Of a stretch of 64,000 nt of DNA, positions 10,974-22,370 are shown piece after piece. Each line of letters opens with the position of its first letter. Position 1 is the first letter of the stretch. The stretch lies in assembly GCA_012934845.2 (NCBI GenBank), contig WNNJ02000663.1, forward strand, positions 47,301 to 111,300. The letters are read 5' to 3'. The notes under the pieces are model-generated. The model ran no database searches and had not been told where the DNA came from. It was given only the letters and a program-made list of their open reading frames with translations. A program made the position numbers and the translations under genes. The stretch is from Pomphorhynchus laevis (taxonomy: Eukaryota; Acanthocephala; Palaeacanthocephala; Echinorhynchida; Pomphorhynchidae).

Positions 10974-13841
10974 TCGATCTCGCTCCTAAGCATACTTTTC
11001 GTCTTAGTCTATTCAACACTCGCTCCATTCTCCATAAAGCTGATATGCTACTTGATATCTTCGATCAATTATCTATCGATATTCTCTGCATTACCGAATC
11101 CTGGCATTGTGACTCCGACGATCTTGCTATTCGTCGTCTATGTCGCTCTGGTTGTTCTTTAGTTGAATCAGCTCGTCCAATTGCCTCTCATACATCTACT
11201 GCTTCTAACCATGGCGGTATTGTTGCCATTGCTCGTCACCCAATGTCTTTACGTAAAATTAACGTTAACATCCGTTACACCTCGTTCGAATTTACTCATA
11301 TGCAAATTATCAACTCCTTTCCCTCTGGAACTTGTGATTGTATACCGTCCAGTTCAGTTGCCCCCTCATGTATCTTATTTAACGATCTTGCAGATCTTAT
11401 GTCTCACTGTTCATTGTCTTATACTCCTTCTTTTGTTCTCGGTGACTTAAACATTCGTCTTGATCGCCCAGCTGACTCTGACTCTATCACTTTAACTAAT
11501 CTTTTTTCTGATTTTAACTATAAATTACTTTCAACAAGCCCAACTCATATTCTCGGCGGTGCTCTCGACATCATTGCTGTCCCTATCTGCTTCAATGACT
11601 ATACTTCCTTGTCAATTACTGATCCCGGTTTGTCCGATCATTTCCTTGTCACTCTTACTCTTACTCGTCCCCATCATCCGTCTCCGCCTCCACCAATATC
11701 CACACCAAGTCGACCCTGGAAGCTTCTCGATATCCCTATTCTCTGCACAGCCTTACTCAATTCTTCACTCTTTTCACTTCCTCTTAACTATCTCTCTCCC
11801 GATGATCTCTGCATTCTGTTTGATTCTGAACTTATGTCTATTATCAATAAACTTCTGCCTAGTCGACTCCGACTCTCTCAGCGCTGGCGCCATGCTCCCT
11901 GGTACGATTCTGACTGTAGTATTTCTAAGCGTCGACTACGTCACTCTTTCCGTGTGTATAATCGCTTTCTTAAACCTTCTCCCAACTCACTCCCTCCAAA
12001 TCTCCGTGATTCCTACTTTTCTCTACGCCGTTCACATCTTATTCTTATACGTACTAAACGTACTATCTTTTGGCGAAATCAACTCGAGTCATCTTCCAAC
12101 TCTAAATCTCATTGGAAAATCTTAAACTCAATTCTTTTACGATCATCTACTTCTTGTAATATAAATCCTGGTGAATTTTCTTCTTATCTACAAACTAAGC
12201 TATCTAATTTACTTTCCCTACTACCCGTAGCCCCCTTGTACCCACTCTTCTCTTTAAATACTTCCCTCCCAGAACTATTCCACCTTCTTCCCCGTTTCGT
12301 CTGATGAAGTTTCTTCAGTTCTGCTGTCATTACCTAATAAAACCTCTCCTTCTGACCCAATTCCAACTCACTTGCTTAAAAATATCTGCTCCTCTATATC
12401 ACCCTTCCTAACCACATTGTTCAACTCGTCCATCCGTAGCCGTACATTTCCTTCCATCTGGAAATGCGCCACTGTTCGTTCTATCATCAAAAAGCAATCT
12501 CTCGACTCCTCACTACCATCTTCGTATCGTCCAATCTCCCTTCTCCCAACCCTCTCTAAACTCCTTGAGCGTCTCGTTCTCAAGCAAGTTAATACATATC
12601 TCTTTTCCTCTAACTTGTTTCCTCCCTTCCAAGCCGCTTTTCGCTCTAATCACTCTACTGAAATTGCCTGTCTTAAAGTTTATAATGACTTACTCATCTC
12701 GCGCGATCATAAATTATGTAGTGTCATAGTTTCTCTTGATCTATCGTCTGCTTTTGACATCGTCGATCACTCGATTCTTCTACATCGCCTTCGTCATGAT
12801 TATGGCTTCTCTTTACCCACTGTATCATGGTTTTCTTCATATCTGTCAAACCGTACATTTCGCGTATATTCTAACTCTTCTCTTTCCCATCCTTCATCCA
12901 TCCCTACCGGTGTTCCACAAGGCTCAGTATTAGGCCCTATGCTTTTCTCTCTTCTTCTCGGTGACTTGTCTTCGATTTCTCATACATTTAACTTCCATGT
13001 TATGCAATATGCTGATGACATTCTCATCTATGCTCACGCACCTGCTTATCGTATTCATGATCTTAGTGTTTCTGTTTCCAGCTGTCTTGTCTCAATTTCA
13101 AACCATCTTTCTTCTTTTTGCCTTTCTATGAATCCTGATATATCTAAAATTATGTGGATCCTACCTTGACGCATCGGCTTAGAACTTCCCTCCGTATCAC
13201 TAAATTCTACAATTCTTCCTATCGTTGATAATCTCGTTTTCCTAGGCTTTCATTTCGACAACCGAATTTCACTTAAACCTTTCGTTAGTGATAAAGTACG
13301 CTCATCTACCTTGATACTCCGCAATCTCAGTCAAGTTCGTAGATTGATCGATTTCCCTTTTTGTATGACTCTCATATCTTCTCTTCTTTTCTCAAGACTT
13401 GATTACTGTCTTATTCTATTTTCCAACTCACATAAATGCACTCTGCTTCCTTTACAACGCATCATCAACGCTGCCGTCCAAGTTCTCCTCCGTCTTCGTC
13501 GTTTTGATCATACATCCCACTATCTTGTTTCTCTTGATTAGCCTACCATTTATTGTCGTGTTCAAATTCGTCTTCTTATCATTGCTTTTCGCCTTATAAC
13601 TTCTCATACCCCTTCATTTCTCAACCTTCCTTTTCTCGACAATTCTCGTACTGTGTATTGTGCTCTGCGTTCCCGTAATTCCCTTCTTTTACATGTCCCA
13701 ATCTACTCTACCTCTTTTGGCTTCCGCTCTTTCGTTGTGGCTGCGCCTCTCTTGTGGAATCAACTGCCTATTCATATCCGCCAATCAACATCTATGCCGT
13801 ACTTCAAACGCCAAATCCAATTCCATTTCAAAAATTAACTA
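10937..13841 (+). pseudogene. L2-1 ORF2: APE endonuclease + reverse transcriptase (three lesions)
   Basis: The start is ATG 10937 (MASHLSPLSSSLVD). The endonuclease spans about 10980-11680 with TESWH, DLNIRLDRP and GLSDHF. The linker (SKRRLRHSFRVYNRFLKPSP) is at about 11925. RT motifs are SYRPISLLPTLSK, AFRSNHSTE, SLDLSSAFDIVDHS, GVPQGSVLGP and QYADDILIYAH, with YADD at 13008-13019. The C-terminus is RSFVVAAPLLWNQLPIHIRQ. Lesions against the other copies: one extra C near 12292 shifting the frame, a CGA-to-TGA stop at 13167-13169, and a TGG-to-TAG stop at 13539-13541. This is a young pseudogene of an L2/CR1-group enzyme that nicks DNA and copies its RNA at the nick. Confidence 0.88.
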
Positions 13842-13888
13842 ATTATCTGTGACTTTTGATGTTCTTGTTTTTGTTAGTGGTCATGTAA

Positions 13889-13905
13889 GCGTGCATTTTG
13901 CACGC
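13889..13905 (+). other. L2 3' terminal stem-loop
   Basis: GCGTGCA/TGCACGC stem 16 nt upstream of the TTAAATAAAT end. It is the presumed RT recognition structure of the element at 9808-13925. Confidence 0.75.
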
Positions 13906-13925
13906 ATTTGCCACGTTAAATAAAT

Positions 13926-14330
13926 TATTATTTATCATATTTATTTAAAAAAATGAACTCAAATGAATAAACGAATGAGCTAAAATATTCTAGATTTGTA
14001 TTTAAACTAAAATATATAATCTTAATCCTAAAAAAATTATAATCTTAAAAAAGTAAATAAAAAAAAGTTTATTAATATAGAAATAATAAAAAAATTTACA
14101 AATGAGAAGTAATAAACCAAACTCAACAAAATCAACAACAAAAACATACAGTCAGATATTATGCGCTTTGAAACGGAAGATCAGTTTTGCCCTTTGCAAA
14201 ATAAATCTCATACATCTTCTTTCACTCTATTTAATCTTCTATAAATCTTATAGAATGCGTAGACTCATTTATCTGATCTGGTGTTTTACTGACAAGTTAT
14301 TATTGGCATGTAGACTTTGTTTTAAAAAAA
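13926..14330. other. AT-rich spacer, no gene seen
   Basis: Low-complexity A/T-rich sequence between an L2-1 3' end and an opposite-strand L2-2 3' end. The open frame at 14102-14398 looks compositional and runs into the L2-2 fragment. I see no coding signature, RNA gene or clear repeat. Confidence 0.5.
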
Positions 14331-14524
14331 GATTTATTTCAACTTGGCAAATGCGTGCCAGCGCACGCTTACATGACTACAGCAAAACAAAAATGTAAAT
14401 CATGTGTCGAGAAGGTGTGAACAGAGGAGGTGTTTGAATGTGCTAAAGGAAGGGGCGCGGTGGACGTCGAGAGGAAGTTGATTCCATGCGAGTGTGGCGG
14501 CGACGAGGAAGGATCGGACACCGT
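14331..14524 (-). pseudogene. L2-2 3' terminal fragment
   Basis: The - strand reads the C-terminus typical of L2-2 (VRSFLVAATLAWNQLPLDV, then FSTFKHLL and a stop near 14400), the short 3' UTR, and the stem-loop at 14353-14368. It closely matches the end of the complete L2-2 at 33790-33970 and is 5'-truncated after about 60 codons. Confidence 0.8.
14353..14368 (-). other. L2 3' terminal stem-loop (L2-2 type)
   Basis: GCGTGC/GCACGC stem with a 4-nt loop on the - strand, the same as at 33939-33954. Confidence 0.7.
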
Positions 14525-15963
14525 AATATAACCAGAAAAGCAGTTACTAGCGGATATGGAATTATCCCCAAGATATCAATGAAAACTGTGAAATAAGCGG
14601 TTTACAATACTGATGAATAAGCAGCCGCGGACAATCAACGGCAAATTAAACGCCATAGTAAAAGGATGGTTTCATCTTTTTTAAATATAATTTATGTAAA
14701 ATTTCATACACTCATTTGGAGCTTGACTTTGTGTCATAGTAAGACAGTCGCAATCAAATAAGCAATAGTCAATGACTTGCATTAGCTATAGATTTATTTG
14801 GATATCATGGTTCCTTGAGCTCGGCGACCCACACAGATCTGAAGCCTCTCATATCTCAAGCATCGACCTTATGACTGCTAAACTTGAATCAGCAAATCCT
14901 CCGTACAAATTCCACTTTCATGAAGCCCTTATTGCAGAATGACATGTCTAATTTACATGACCTCAAAATGTCAAAAAAATAAATTAAAATCCTTCTTGAT
15001 ATTTCGCAATTGTTTTATGCCATCTAAAGGCAAATTTATTTTATCTCTCTTGTACATATTAAGATTTTACAAAATGGTTGCCGAAATATTGAAAATAATT
15101 TTAGTTTGTGCTGGACTTTGCCCATATTTATTCAATTGCCTTTACGTTGTATCATCTGGTCCCATTTTAAAGTTTAGCCAATGGATGGTCGAGGACCTCA
15201 TTGAACGATTAAAATGCCAAAACTTAGTTTTCTAAATCCTCAATTACAAATTTGTAGTGTAGAATGAGAAATGCAGTGAATCATCATGTTCATCATTTCA
15301 CGAGTTTTATTTAAATAAAAAATAATCATCACCAATAATTACTTATGCAACGGCAATCCGATCAAGACTTCGAGTATATTCAAACTCTGTAATTCGAGTT
15401 TACGTTTGTGTATTTAATAGCAAGAATATCAAGTGGAGTTATACTTTTACAGAGAACAATTAAAATCTAATATGTGGATTTTGCCATTTGGTGATAGCGG
15501 CCCTTTACCGGTTTGATACAACAAGCGAAATGAGCTATTTCTTATTATCTTCCAAATTGCGTATAAATTACACGGAAGAATCATTACAATTGTAAAGTAA
15601 AAAACATCAGACTGTAAAAATAGTGATTTCACAGTTAGCTGATCCGATCTAATTATTAAATATAGCAGATTGTTGTGCAAAGATATTTTTCGTTTTCATT
15701 TCATAAGTACGCAACATATGTCGGAGCATCAAAGCTTTCAATTTATGGTGCACATTTCAACAATTTTCAAGCAGGAAAAGAGGTAAATTTGGGATCTTCT
15801 CCAACGAATCGTCCTATACAAAAGGTCAGTGACGTTTTGTGTACTTCAAGTGATGGGGAGGTACTTCCCTCATCCCCACGTAACCTCTGACCTCGTAACG
15901 AAATATACTGATTATTTCAATGAGAACTTAAGATAGTCTGGTGAAATTAATATAAAGCCCATA
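14525..15963. other. Unrecognised region, no supported gene
   Basis: About 1.4 kb of mixed AT-rich sequence. Open frames at 14939-15235 (+) and 15447-15680 (-) show no motif or similarity I recognise, and their residue make-up fits chance in AT-rich DNA. The last 60 bases before 15964 may be the leader of the Gag-like ORF that follows. I see no repeat. Confidence 0.4.
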
Positions 15964-16540
15964 ATGGCTTTACTAAAAATCACAAATCTACCATGCTCTC
16001 TTGAAGAAGAGGACAAAAAAGCCCTTATGGATAAATTTCAGATTTCTAATATGAGGCAAATCCTGGATAAGGATGGGAACCCTATCCAGGTAGGCTTTTG
16101 TTCCGCGCCTGTGGAAACAGCGGAAATTCTGTCGAAAACATCGTCCAACCCATTTATGGGTTTTAACTTACGTTTCTCAATTATTGATATTGATGAATTT
16201 ACATACTCCCACTGCAGCCGGTGTCACAAATGGGGGTACTGGGCCTCTAGATGTAGTAAGGGGCGCCCACATGTGGTGTGTGTTGGTTAGCCACATGCCC
16301 TACCCTATCTTCAAATGACCGTTGCAAGCACCCATCTTGTATCAATTGCGGGGAAAGCCATCCTGCATAGCGCAGGAGCTGTCTGAAATTTAAAGACTAT
16401 AGAGGTCTCTACTTCCGACCGTCTAAATCGTCTACTTCGTTTTCAAGTATTGCCTCTCCACAGCGCATGGACGACGGAGAAATATCCAGATTGGTTGACT
16501 TGAAAATTGAAGCGTCTCACAATAGGTTAGAGAACCTCAT
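15964..16540 (+). pseudogene. Gag-like ORF1 with CCHC zinc knuckles, from a non-LTR element
   Basis: From ATG 15964 a 108-codon frame ends at 16290. It contains an RRM-like segment (VGFCSAPVETAEIL, then GFNLRFSIIDID) and a zinc knuckle, CSRCHKWGYWASRC. In the next frame a second knuckle continues (DRCKHPSCINCGESHPA, about 16318-16365), so a stop and at least one frameshift break the gene. This arrangement is typical of the ORF1 proteins of jockey/R1/I-type LINEs, which bind the element RNA. It is a different ORF1 type from the PHD-like ORF1s of the L2 and CR1 families in this window. Confidence 0.7.
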
Positions 16541-17500
16541 TCTCTAGCAGTTGGTGCCGTAAATATGAATCCATCCATCCCTGTTGCTTCCGTGATTCCT
16601 GAATCAAAGAAAGGGGGGTTCGGCTCATACCGTCCGCCCCCCCCCCAACTAAGTTCTGCCCAACGACAGAACTTGTCGTTGGATTAATGCAGTACTCCGC
16701 AGAGCCAGGAACGGTTATCTTATTCAAAAACCACCGTTACCCACCTTTAATTGCACATCAACGAATTTACTCATCGACTTATTACTGCTCCATGAGAGGT
16801 GATTATTAAAACCCTTCTGTAAGGAACAGTCGCGACAACATCTGTCCACATCTCATGACCTAATTCGCTGGCGGATTGGAGATGATACGCTGCTTCGAAG
16901 GAGATTCCTCTTTGACCCGATCAGAGTGGCTTTCTTTCAGGTAGCTATCCAACGCTTCCCCCGAATCAGTAATGAGAGTTTAACTGAATTTAATTCCTAC
17001 CTCTCTTCGCAAGCTACCGCGTTGCTTTCGACCACCTATAAAGGTCGCATTTTCAGTCCCACTTCGAACAAACTCAAGACTTTAGCGTATATGCTCCTTC
17101 TTCTCAACCTCTTTGCTTCTGCCAAGCAAGATCTTTCGAAAGAATATTGGAGCTCTAGATATAGGTTCTAACTTTGTAAGGATAGGGCAAGCATTGCTTC
17201 CCTTATTCCATCCCAGTCTTCCTTCTGGAAGATATTCAAGAAGGAGAAGTTTGTCTGTTGGAAGGATAGGGCATTGGGTTGGATTGGTAATATAGGTATT
17301 GATAAAGTTTTGGAGGAATCACTATCCCTACATAATTATGGAGTAACTCAATCACCGCAAACAAATAGTAGCTGCAAATTCCTTCGTTCGGCTTCGATGT
17401 CTTTCTTGATAGCATCACTAGATATACTACTAGATATATTAAGCACTTTAGTGCATTCCACTCGTTAATTACCCTGGTTGCAAATCGATGGTGAACAGGA
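16541..17500 (+). other. Probable decayed LINE sequence downstream of the Gag-like ORF
   Basis: Short open stretches on the + strand (16926-17171 and 17274-17468) change frame repeatedly. A phrase around 17175-17280 (FVRIRASIASLIPSQSSF in one reading) resembles the basic linker between endonuclease and RT, but I found no endonuclease or RT motif. A run of ten C at 16639-16648 lies in this region. It may belong to the same element as the ORF at 15964. Low certainty. Confidence 0.3.
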
Positions 17501-18282
17501 ATTCTTGTTGTTGGCTTTATTAATTTCTACACATGCCCACCACTTTCTCGTCTATCATTCACGGATAATAAGCTAGAAAGACCACCAAAGCCATCGAAAA
17601 CAATTTTGACTGCAGTTGATAAATCAATGGCCGATCTGCGATATTTCAATGTGCCGACACGTAGAGATGTCAAACGTTCAGCATATCTCAAATTGGAGAA
17701 ATTCGGAATCATTCGTGACCCTTTACGTAACAAGTTCTCAATGTCACGGGATTCCCTTAAAGTTTGTGGATTAGTTACAGGTAAACTGTATTCAAGGATG
17801 GGAAGAATATAAGAGCAAAATAGTCGCTTGAACATTGATGGACTAATCCGATCAAAAGACTTGAAAAACATCCATAAAATACGATAGCCTCGATTACAAA
17901 TATATTTAGTGTGGACATTAGTTTTTAAGCTACTGGTCATCATCACACCAAGATCTTTGAATTCACCCACTCGGCCTATCTGAATCGAACCTATCTGATA
18001 CGATGAGTTTAGTGAAGAACCAATGGACATATGCGCACATTTAGAGGGGTTAACCCTCAAACCATTTTCCGCTGACCATTTTTCTAGACATGTCAGATCA
18101 TCTTGAAGGATCTTAATGTCCCTTCCGTATCTAATAGGCCGCCATATCTTAACATCGTCAGCATACATTACGACATCAGAACGAATTACAGATGGGAGAT
18201 CATTGATATATACAATAAAAAGAAGTGGGGAGATAACAGCACCCTGTGGAACGCCAGAATGAATAACGAATGAGGTGGACAT
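17500..18282 (-). pseudogene. CR1-c reverse transcriptase, 3' part
   Basis: An open frame of 251 codons (18282-17527) starts within the RT at SGVPQGAVISPLLFIVYIND. It carries the catalytic VMYADDVKIW, the LEKWSAENGLRVNPSKCAHM block and the thumb (FKDLGVMMTSSLKT, RLFCSYILPILEYSLPV). The QGxxxxPLLFxxYINDL and KCxxM blocks are CR1-type. It is 5'-truncated at 18282, where an L2-2 fragment begins on the other strand. Upstream RT motifs and the endonuclease are absent. Confidence 0.8.
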
Positions 18283-18638
18283 TCGCCGTCTGCTCTCTGC
18301 CGGTTGCTCACTAGTCGAATCCGCCCACCCCCTCAGCTCATCCCGTTCTAAATTCTTTAATCATGGCGGCATCCTTGCATTCACCCTTCATCCCGCGTAT
18401 CTTCGAAAAATCACTCCCCCTTTCAGTCTTTGCTTTTTTGAATTGCTCACTTGTCGGTCTTCTAGTTCGATCACTTTGTGTCTCGCCATTGTATTCTGTC
18501 AAAGATAATCAGCTCTTACCTGCTTATTTTTTACCGAACTCACTGACCTTCTGTCCCACTGTTCTGTGTCCTACATTCCTTCAATCGTTCATGGCGACTT
18601 CAACATCCGCCTCGACCGCCCTTCTTCCACCGAGTCCA
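18279..18638 (+). pseudogene. L2-2 endonuclease fragment
   Basis: The + strand reads IRRLLSAGCSLVESAHPLS, FNHGGILAF and, near 18600, HGDFNIRLDRPSSTESI. This matches 31200-31560 of the complete L2-2. The frame is broken near 18500 and the piece is cut at both ends. Confidence 0.75.
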
Positions 18639-18644
18639 TAAGAC

Positions 18645-19150
18645 GAGTTTTCGTCTTAATATCATCAGTATTTTGCATGATGCAGAAGTTATGATCACAT
18701 GTTATGCCGGAGATCGCCAAGGATAATTGAGAAAATAATTGGATCTGAGCACAGATCCTTGGCAAATGCCACATGGCAGATGAAAGGGTAGAGAAATATG
18801 CATTGGAGTATAACGGAAAGATCGTTCAGAGAGATAAAATGAGTACCAGGATACAATAGCAGAAGATAAGCCATAGCGTCTGCGAAGACGATGAAAGAGG
18901 ATGGAGTGATCAACGAGGTCAAATGCAAAAGAAAGGTTGAGAGAAATTACGACACTGCAGCTTCTTATCACGAGCAAGAAGTAAGCCAGAGAATTTTTTT
19001 GCAAGCCAACTCAGTAGAATAATGCGATCGGAAAGCAGGTTGAAAAGGAGGATATAGTTTAGACGAAGATATATAGATGATAACCTGGTTAAACACAAGA
19101 CGTTCGAGAAGTTTAGACAATTAGAAGGTTAGAGATAGAGCGATCCGAGG
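18645..19150 (-). pseudogene. L2-3 RT fragment
   Basis: The - strand encodes SLNLSFAFDLVDHSILFHRL (about 18950-18890), then WYSFYLSERSFRY and a GxxQGSVL block near 18760. This is the L2-type palm with the first catalytic Asp replaced by Asn (LNLSFAFD for LDLSSAFD). The YADD region is degraded (ILMILRR near 18660). It is more diverged from L2-1 and L2-2 than they are from each other, hence the separate label. Confidence 0.65.
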
Positions 19151-19199
19151 AAGGCAAAAAGGGATCAAGATAATGCTATTTCGGTTATGTATTTTCAAG

Positions 19200-20830
19200 C
19201 AGGAGGAAAATAGCCACTACGAATGGAAGTTGCTCTTCGTCTTGCAACATCAATCCCCATTATTATTGGTCATTTATCAGTACCAAAGTTCCTACGTTTC
19301 TTTCTCACACCGCCGCCTCCGTCCCACTCTTCCCCTCGGCTCATCTTCACGGAACACATTCATATTGTTCCTGTTTCACATGCCAAAGTATCATATTTCT
19401 TCATGTCCTTATCCAGTCAAACATCACCTACCAATCCCCTGCCGACACCGAGACATAAATTCATATGCTAATCGACAAACTCACCTTTCCTCACCACCTT
19501 TTTAACTCGTCCATTCACACTCGTATCTTCCCTTCACACTTGAAATCCGCCATCGTTCGTCCCCTCCTTAAAAACAATCGCTTGATCCCCTTTTTCTATA
19601 TATCGCTTCATCTAACTTTCTACTCATTCTATCTCTTATAACGCCTTATCTTAATACAGATCAACGTTTATCTTCATCCAATCTGTACCCCATTTCCAAT
19701 CCGCTTTCCACTCTAATCACTCAAACGAAATCGCATACATTAAAGTTTACAACGACCTAATCATTGTTTGGGACTAAGGTTTATATAGTATTCGTAATCC
19801 CTCGACCTCTCCTCCGCCTTCGACATCGTCGACCACTCCATCCTCCTTTCTCGTTTTCGTTATGATTAAGGCTGTTCTTTCTTGTCCGTAGCATGGTTTG
19901 CATCTAAGCATGGTTCGCGTATTTTCTAATTTATCATCCTCCCCTTCCATTTCTATTTTCTGCGGGTTCCTACAAGGTTCAGTCCTAAGTACTCTTATTT
20001 TCTCTCTTTTGGTTGGCGATCTCTATTTACTAAACCTTATTCCTTTAACGTCATGTAATACGCCGATGACATCCTCATATATGCTCATGCAATCGCCTTT
20101 GGCATACACGATATCGACAAGTTTGTCTCCAACTGTCTCTCTTCTGTCTACAAACGTCTCTCCCATCTTAATTTCGTTCTTAACCGATACAAGTCTTGGA
20201 TCCTCCCCATTAACCTAATATATCTCCTTCTTCCACTGTGTCTTTTGCATCATCAATCATCTCTATAGTTTATAATCTCAATTCTTAGGCTTTCATTTCC
20301 ATGATCACCTTTTTCTTAAACCCTTCGTCCGTTACAAGGTCCGCTCGTCTAACTTAGTTCTCCGTGATAGCCGCCGTATCCGTCCCCTTATCAATTTCCG
20401 TCTTGTATGCCTCTTCTTCATCGATTCTATTCCCTAAAAGCGATTACTGCCTCAGTCTTATCGCCAATTCTCCAAAATCCATCATCCAAACCTTACAACG
20501 CATCATTAACTCCGTCGTTCGAGTGCTCCTACGTCTCCGTCGCTTTGACAACACATCTACATATCTTGTCTAACTAGCCTGGCTCAACATCCACACCCGC
20601 ATCCAACTCCGCATTCTCGTCACTTTTAATCTCATCGTTGTCGGCTCCCCATCGTTTATTAACCTCCCTTTTTTAGACGACACTTGCCCGATCTCTCTAT
20701 CGTTGCGTTTCCGTCGTTTCTAATTACTCCAACAACTACGGACTCCGATACTTTTTCGTCGCGGCCCCTCGCCTGGAATCAGCTCGTTCTCGACGTTTGA
20801 CACGCTCCCTCTTTTATCACATTCAAATTA
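19200..20830 (+). pseudogene. Decayed L2-2 RT copy
   Basis: Conserved blocks of L2-2 appear in order but in changing frames. They are the region matching 32245-32330 (19223-19330), the RT fingers (19500-19700), the SAFDIVDHS block (about 19800), an LQGSVLSTLIFSLLVGDL reading (about 19975), YADDILIYAHA (about 20062-20095), the thumb (20364-20573) and the C-terminus (about 20740-20800). The many indels and substitutions mean an older insertion than the copy at 29276-33975. Confidence 0.75.
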
Positions 20831-21075
20831 TTATTATTATTATTTCGACAAACAGACGAGCAAAGCTCACAGTTGCACTGTTAAAAAAAGAAAAGAAAAA
20901 GTAAAGAAAAAAAGACTCACAAACAAAAGTCACAAAAGTTTATGTTTGAATGCTGAAACCGATCTAGAGTTGACAATTTCTTCACTTAATCGGTTCCAAC
21001 AATCGAACTACTATCTTTAGAAGACGTACATGACATGTTTTAATTCACTGAGAGTGAATTGTAGAGTTAAACGAG
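20826..21075 (-). pseudogene. CR1-type 3' end with (AAT)n tail
   Basis: On the - strand about 21000-20920 reads WNRLSEEIVNSRSVSAFKHK, the characteristic C-terminal block of CR1-like RT proteins. It is followed by a stop, an A-rich 3' UTR and a tail of AAT repeats (ATT on the + strand, 20826-20846). Such microsatellite tails are normal for CR1/L2-group elements. Confidence 0.65.
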
Positions 21076-21476
21076 AACATGGCTTTGCTCCTCTGCTCCC
21101 ACCTTCTCGACAATGGCTTTGCTTTTTGATTTTATTGTTGTTGTGGTCATGTAATCGAGCGCTGGCATGCATTTGAAACCTCTAATTATGAAACCTCTTT
21201 ACGATGGAACCTCTGATTTGCGGAGTCAACCATAATAAACCCAAACAAACAGTTGCGGATATTAAATCACCAGATTCAGTATGAAAAAATTCATTGAGAT
21301 GTTATCCTTTGTTTGCAAAACAACTACTCGCTTGCCGAACTTTTCTTGACATAGTACCTGATTCTATTAACCCCCTAGTACATGCATCCATCACCATCTC
21401 GTTTAACTCTACAATTCACTCTCAGTGAATTAAAACATGTCATGTACGTCTTCTTCTAAAAATAGTATTTCGATTG
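20999..21476. repeat. Inverted repeat of CR1 C-terminal sequence (about 75-bp arms)
   Basis: About 75 bp at 20999-21075 reappears as its reverse complement at 21398-21476 (shared tokens include AGAGTGAATTGTAGAGTTAA and ACGTACATGACATGTTTTAA). The 320-bp interior holds an L2-2 3' end (about 21080-21195) and unassigned sequence. Confidence 0.7.
21080..21195 (+). pseudogene. L2-2 3' terminal scrap
   Basis: It matches the last codons and 3' UTR of L2-2: a CTTCTCGACA-type end, then TTGTTGTGGTCATGTAA, a degraded stem-loop (CGAGCgctgGCATGC) and ATTTG. Only about 110 bp remain. Confidence 0.55.
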
Positions 21477-21589
21477 TTCGTTTTAATCTAAATAACGGTT
21501 GATTTCACTTTTTTTGACTTTATTTAAATATTTTAAGCTTTTTGTGTTAAATCAAGCCAACATATACCCTGTTTCCTCAAATTTATACC

Positions 21590-22370
21590 ATCTATTAGGA
21601 AAACCTTCGCTCCGATCACTCAACTGAACTTGCATATCAAAACGTATTCAGTGATCTACTTCAATTCCGCGATAAAAAATTGTAGCGTTATAATCAATCT
21701 TGACATATCTTCCGTATTCGACAGCCTCAATCATTAGATCCTTCTCTATCTGCTTTGCCACTACTATAGTTTCTTTTATCCTACTGTAGCTTGGCTCACT
21801 TATATCTTTAAACGCTATCTTTGTTCATTTATCTTTGTTCAAACGCTATCTAATCTTCATTTCTCACTTCTTCCATTCCGCATGGTGTTCCCGAAAGCTC
21901 AACCCTATGCCCTCGCATTTTCTTACTTTTTGCGATTACACTTTTATTGAAAATTCTAAAATTATGGGGCATTCCTCATCACATCAACACATAACTCCAC
22001 CTACTTTATTTGTTAATTTGATAATTTTTAAAATTGCTGACAAACTGATTTTCTTAGGTTTTTACTTCGACAAATTCATTTCCTTCAAACCTTTTGTTCA
22101 TAATAAAATTCGCTCTTCTTTCTAATTTCTTCGCGATCTCAACCAAATTCGTAGGCTTTCCGATCCTGGTCCACCATAAATTTTCGTATTGAATTTCGTT
22201 TGTGTATTGTTACGTTTCGTTTTCTATTTTGTCACTCATCATTCTACTTACATCTAGATTATCTTGATGATTTGCGTTCTGCCCTCTTGGCTCTGCGATT
22301 AAGTAATTCTCTACTTCTCCTGCCCCTCCACACTCAACCAACTATGGTATTTAATCTTAAATAGTCTCTT
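21590..22370 (+). pseudogene. Heavily decayed L2-type RT
   Basis: Fragments of L2 RT blocks can be followed through several frames: RSDHSTELAYQNV (about 21615), IPHGVPES (about 21870), FLGFYFDKFISFKPFVHNKI (22043-22112) and the thumb region (22120-22330). The catalytic YADD is not recognisable. This is an old insertion of the L2 group. Confidence 0.55.

Larger units (their letters stand above)
9808..13925 (+). mobile_element. L2-1 retrotransposon, 5'-truncated in ORF1, otherwise nearly complete
   Basis: This is the best L2-1 copy for defining the family. ORF1 lacks its N-terminal zinc site (9808 starts inside it) and ends at 10973. ORF2 starts at 10937 and ends at 13838. The 3' UTR with stem-loop 13889-13905 and the tail ATTTGCCACGTTAAATAAAT end the element near 13925. 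ORF2 has only three lesions. Confidence 0.9.

Noticed and set aside
14939-15235. 98-codon open frame with hydrophobic stretches, considered as a small membrane protein
   Set aside because: AT-rich composition explains the hydrophobic residues. There is no conserved motif, no neighbouring exon signals and no supporting repeat copy.
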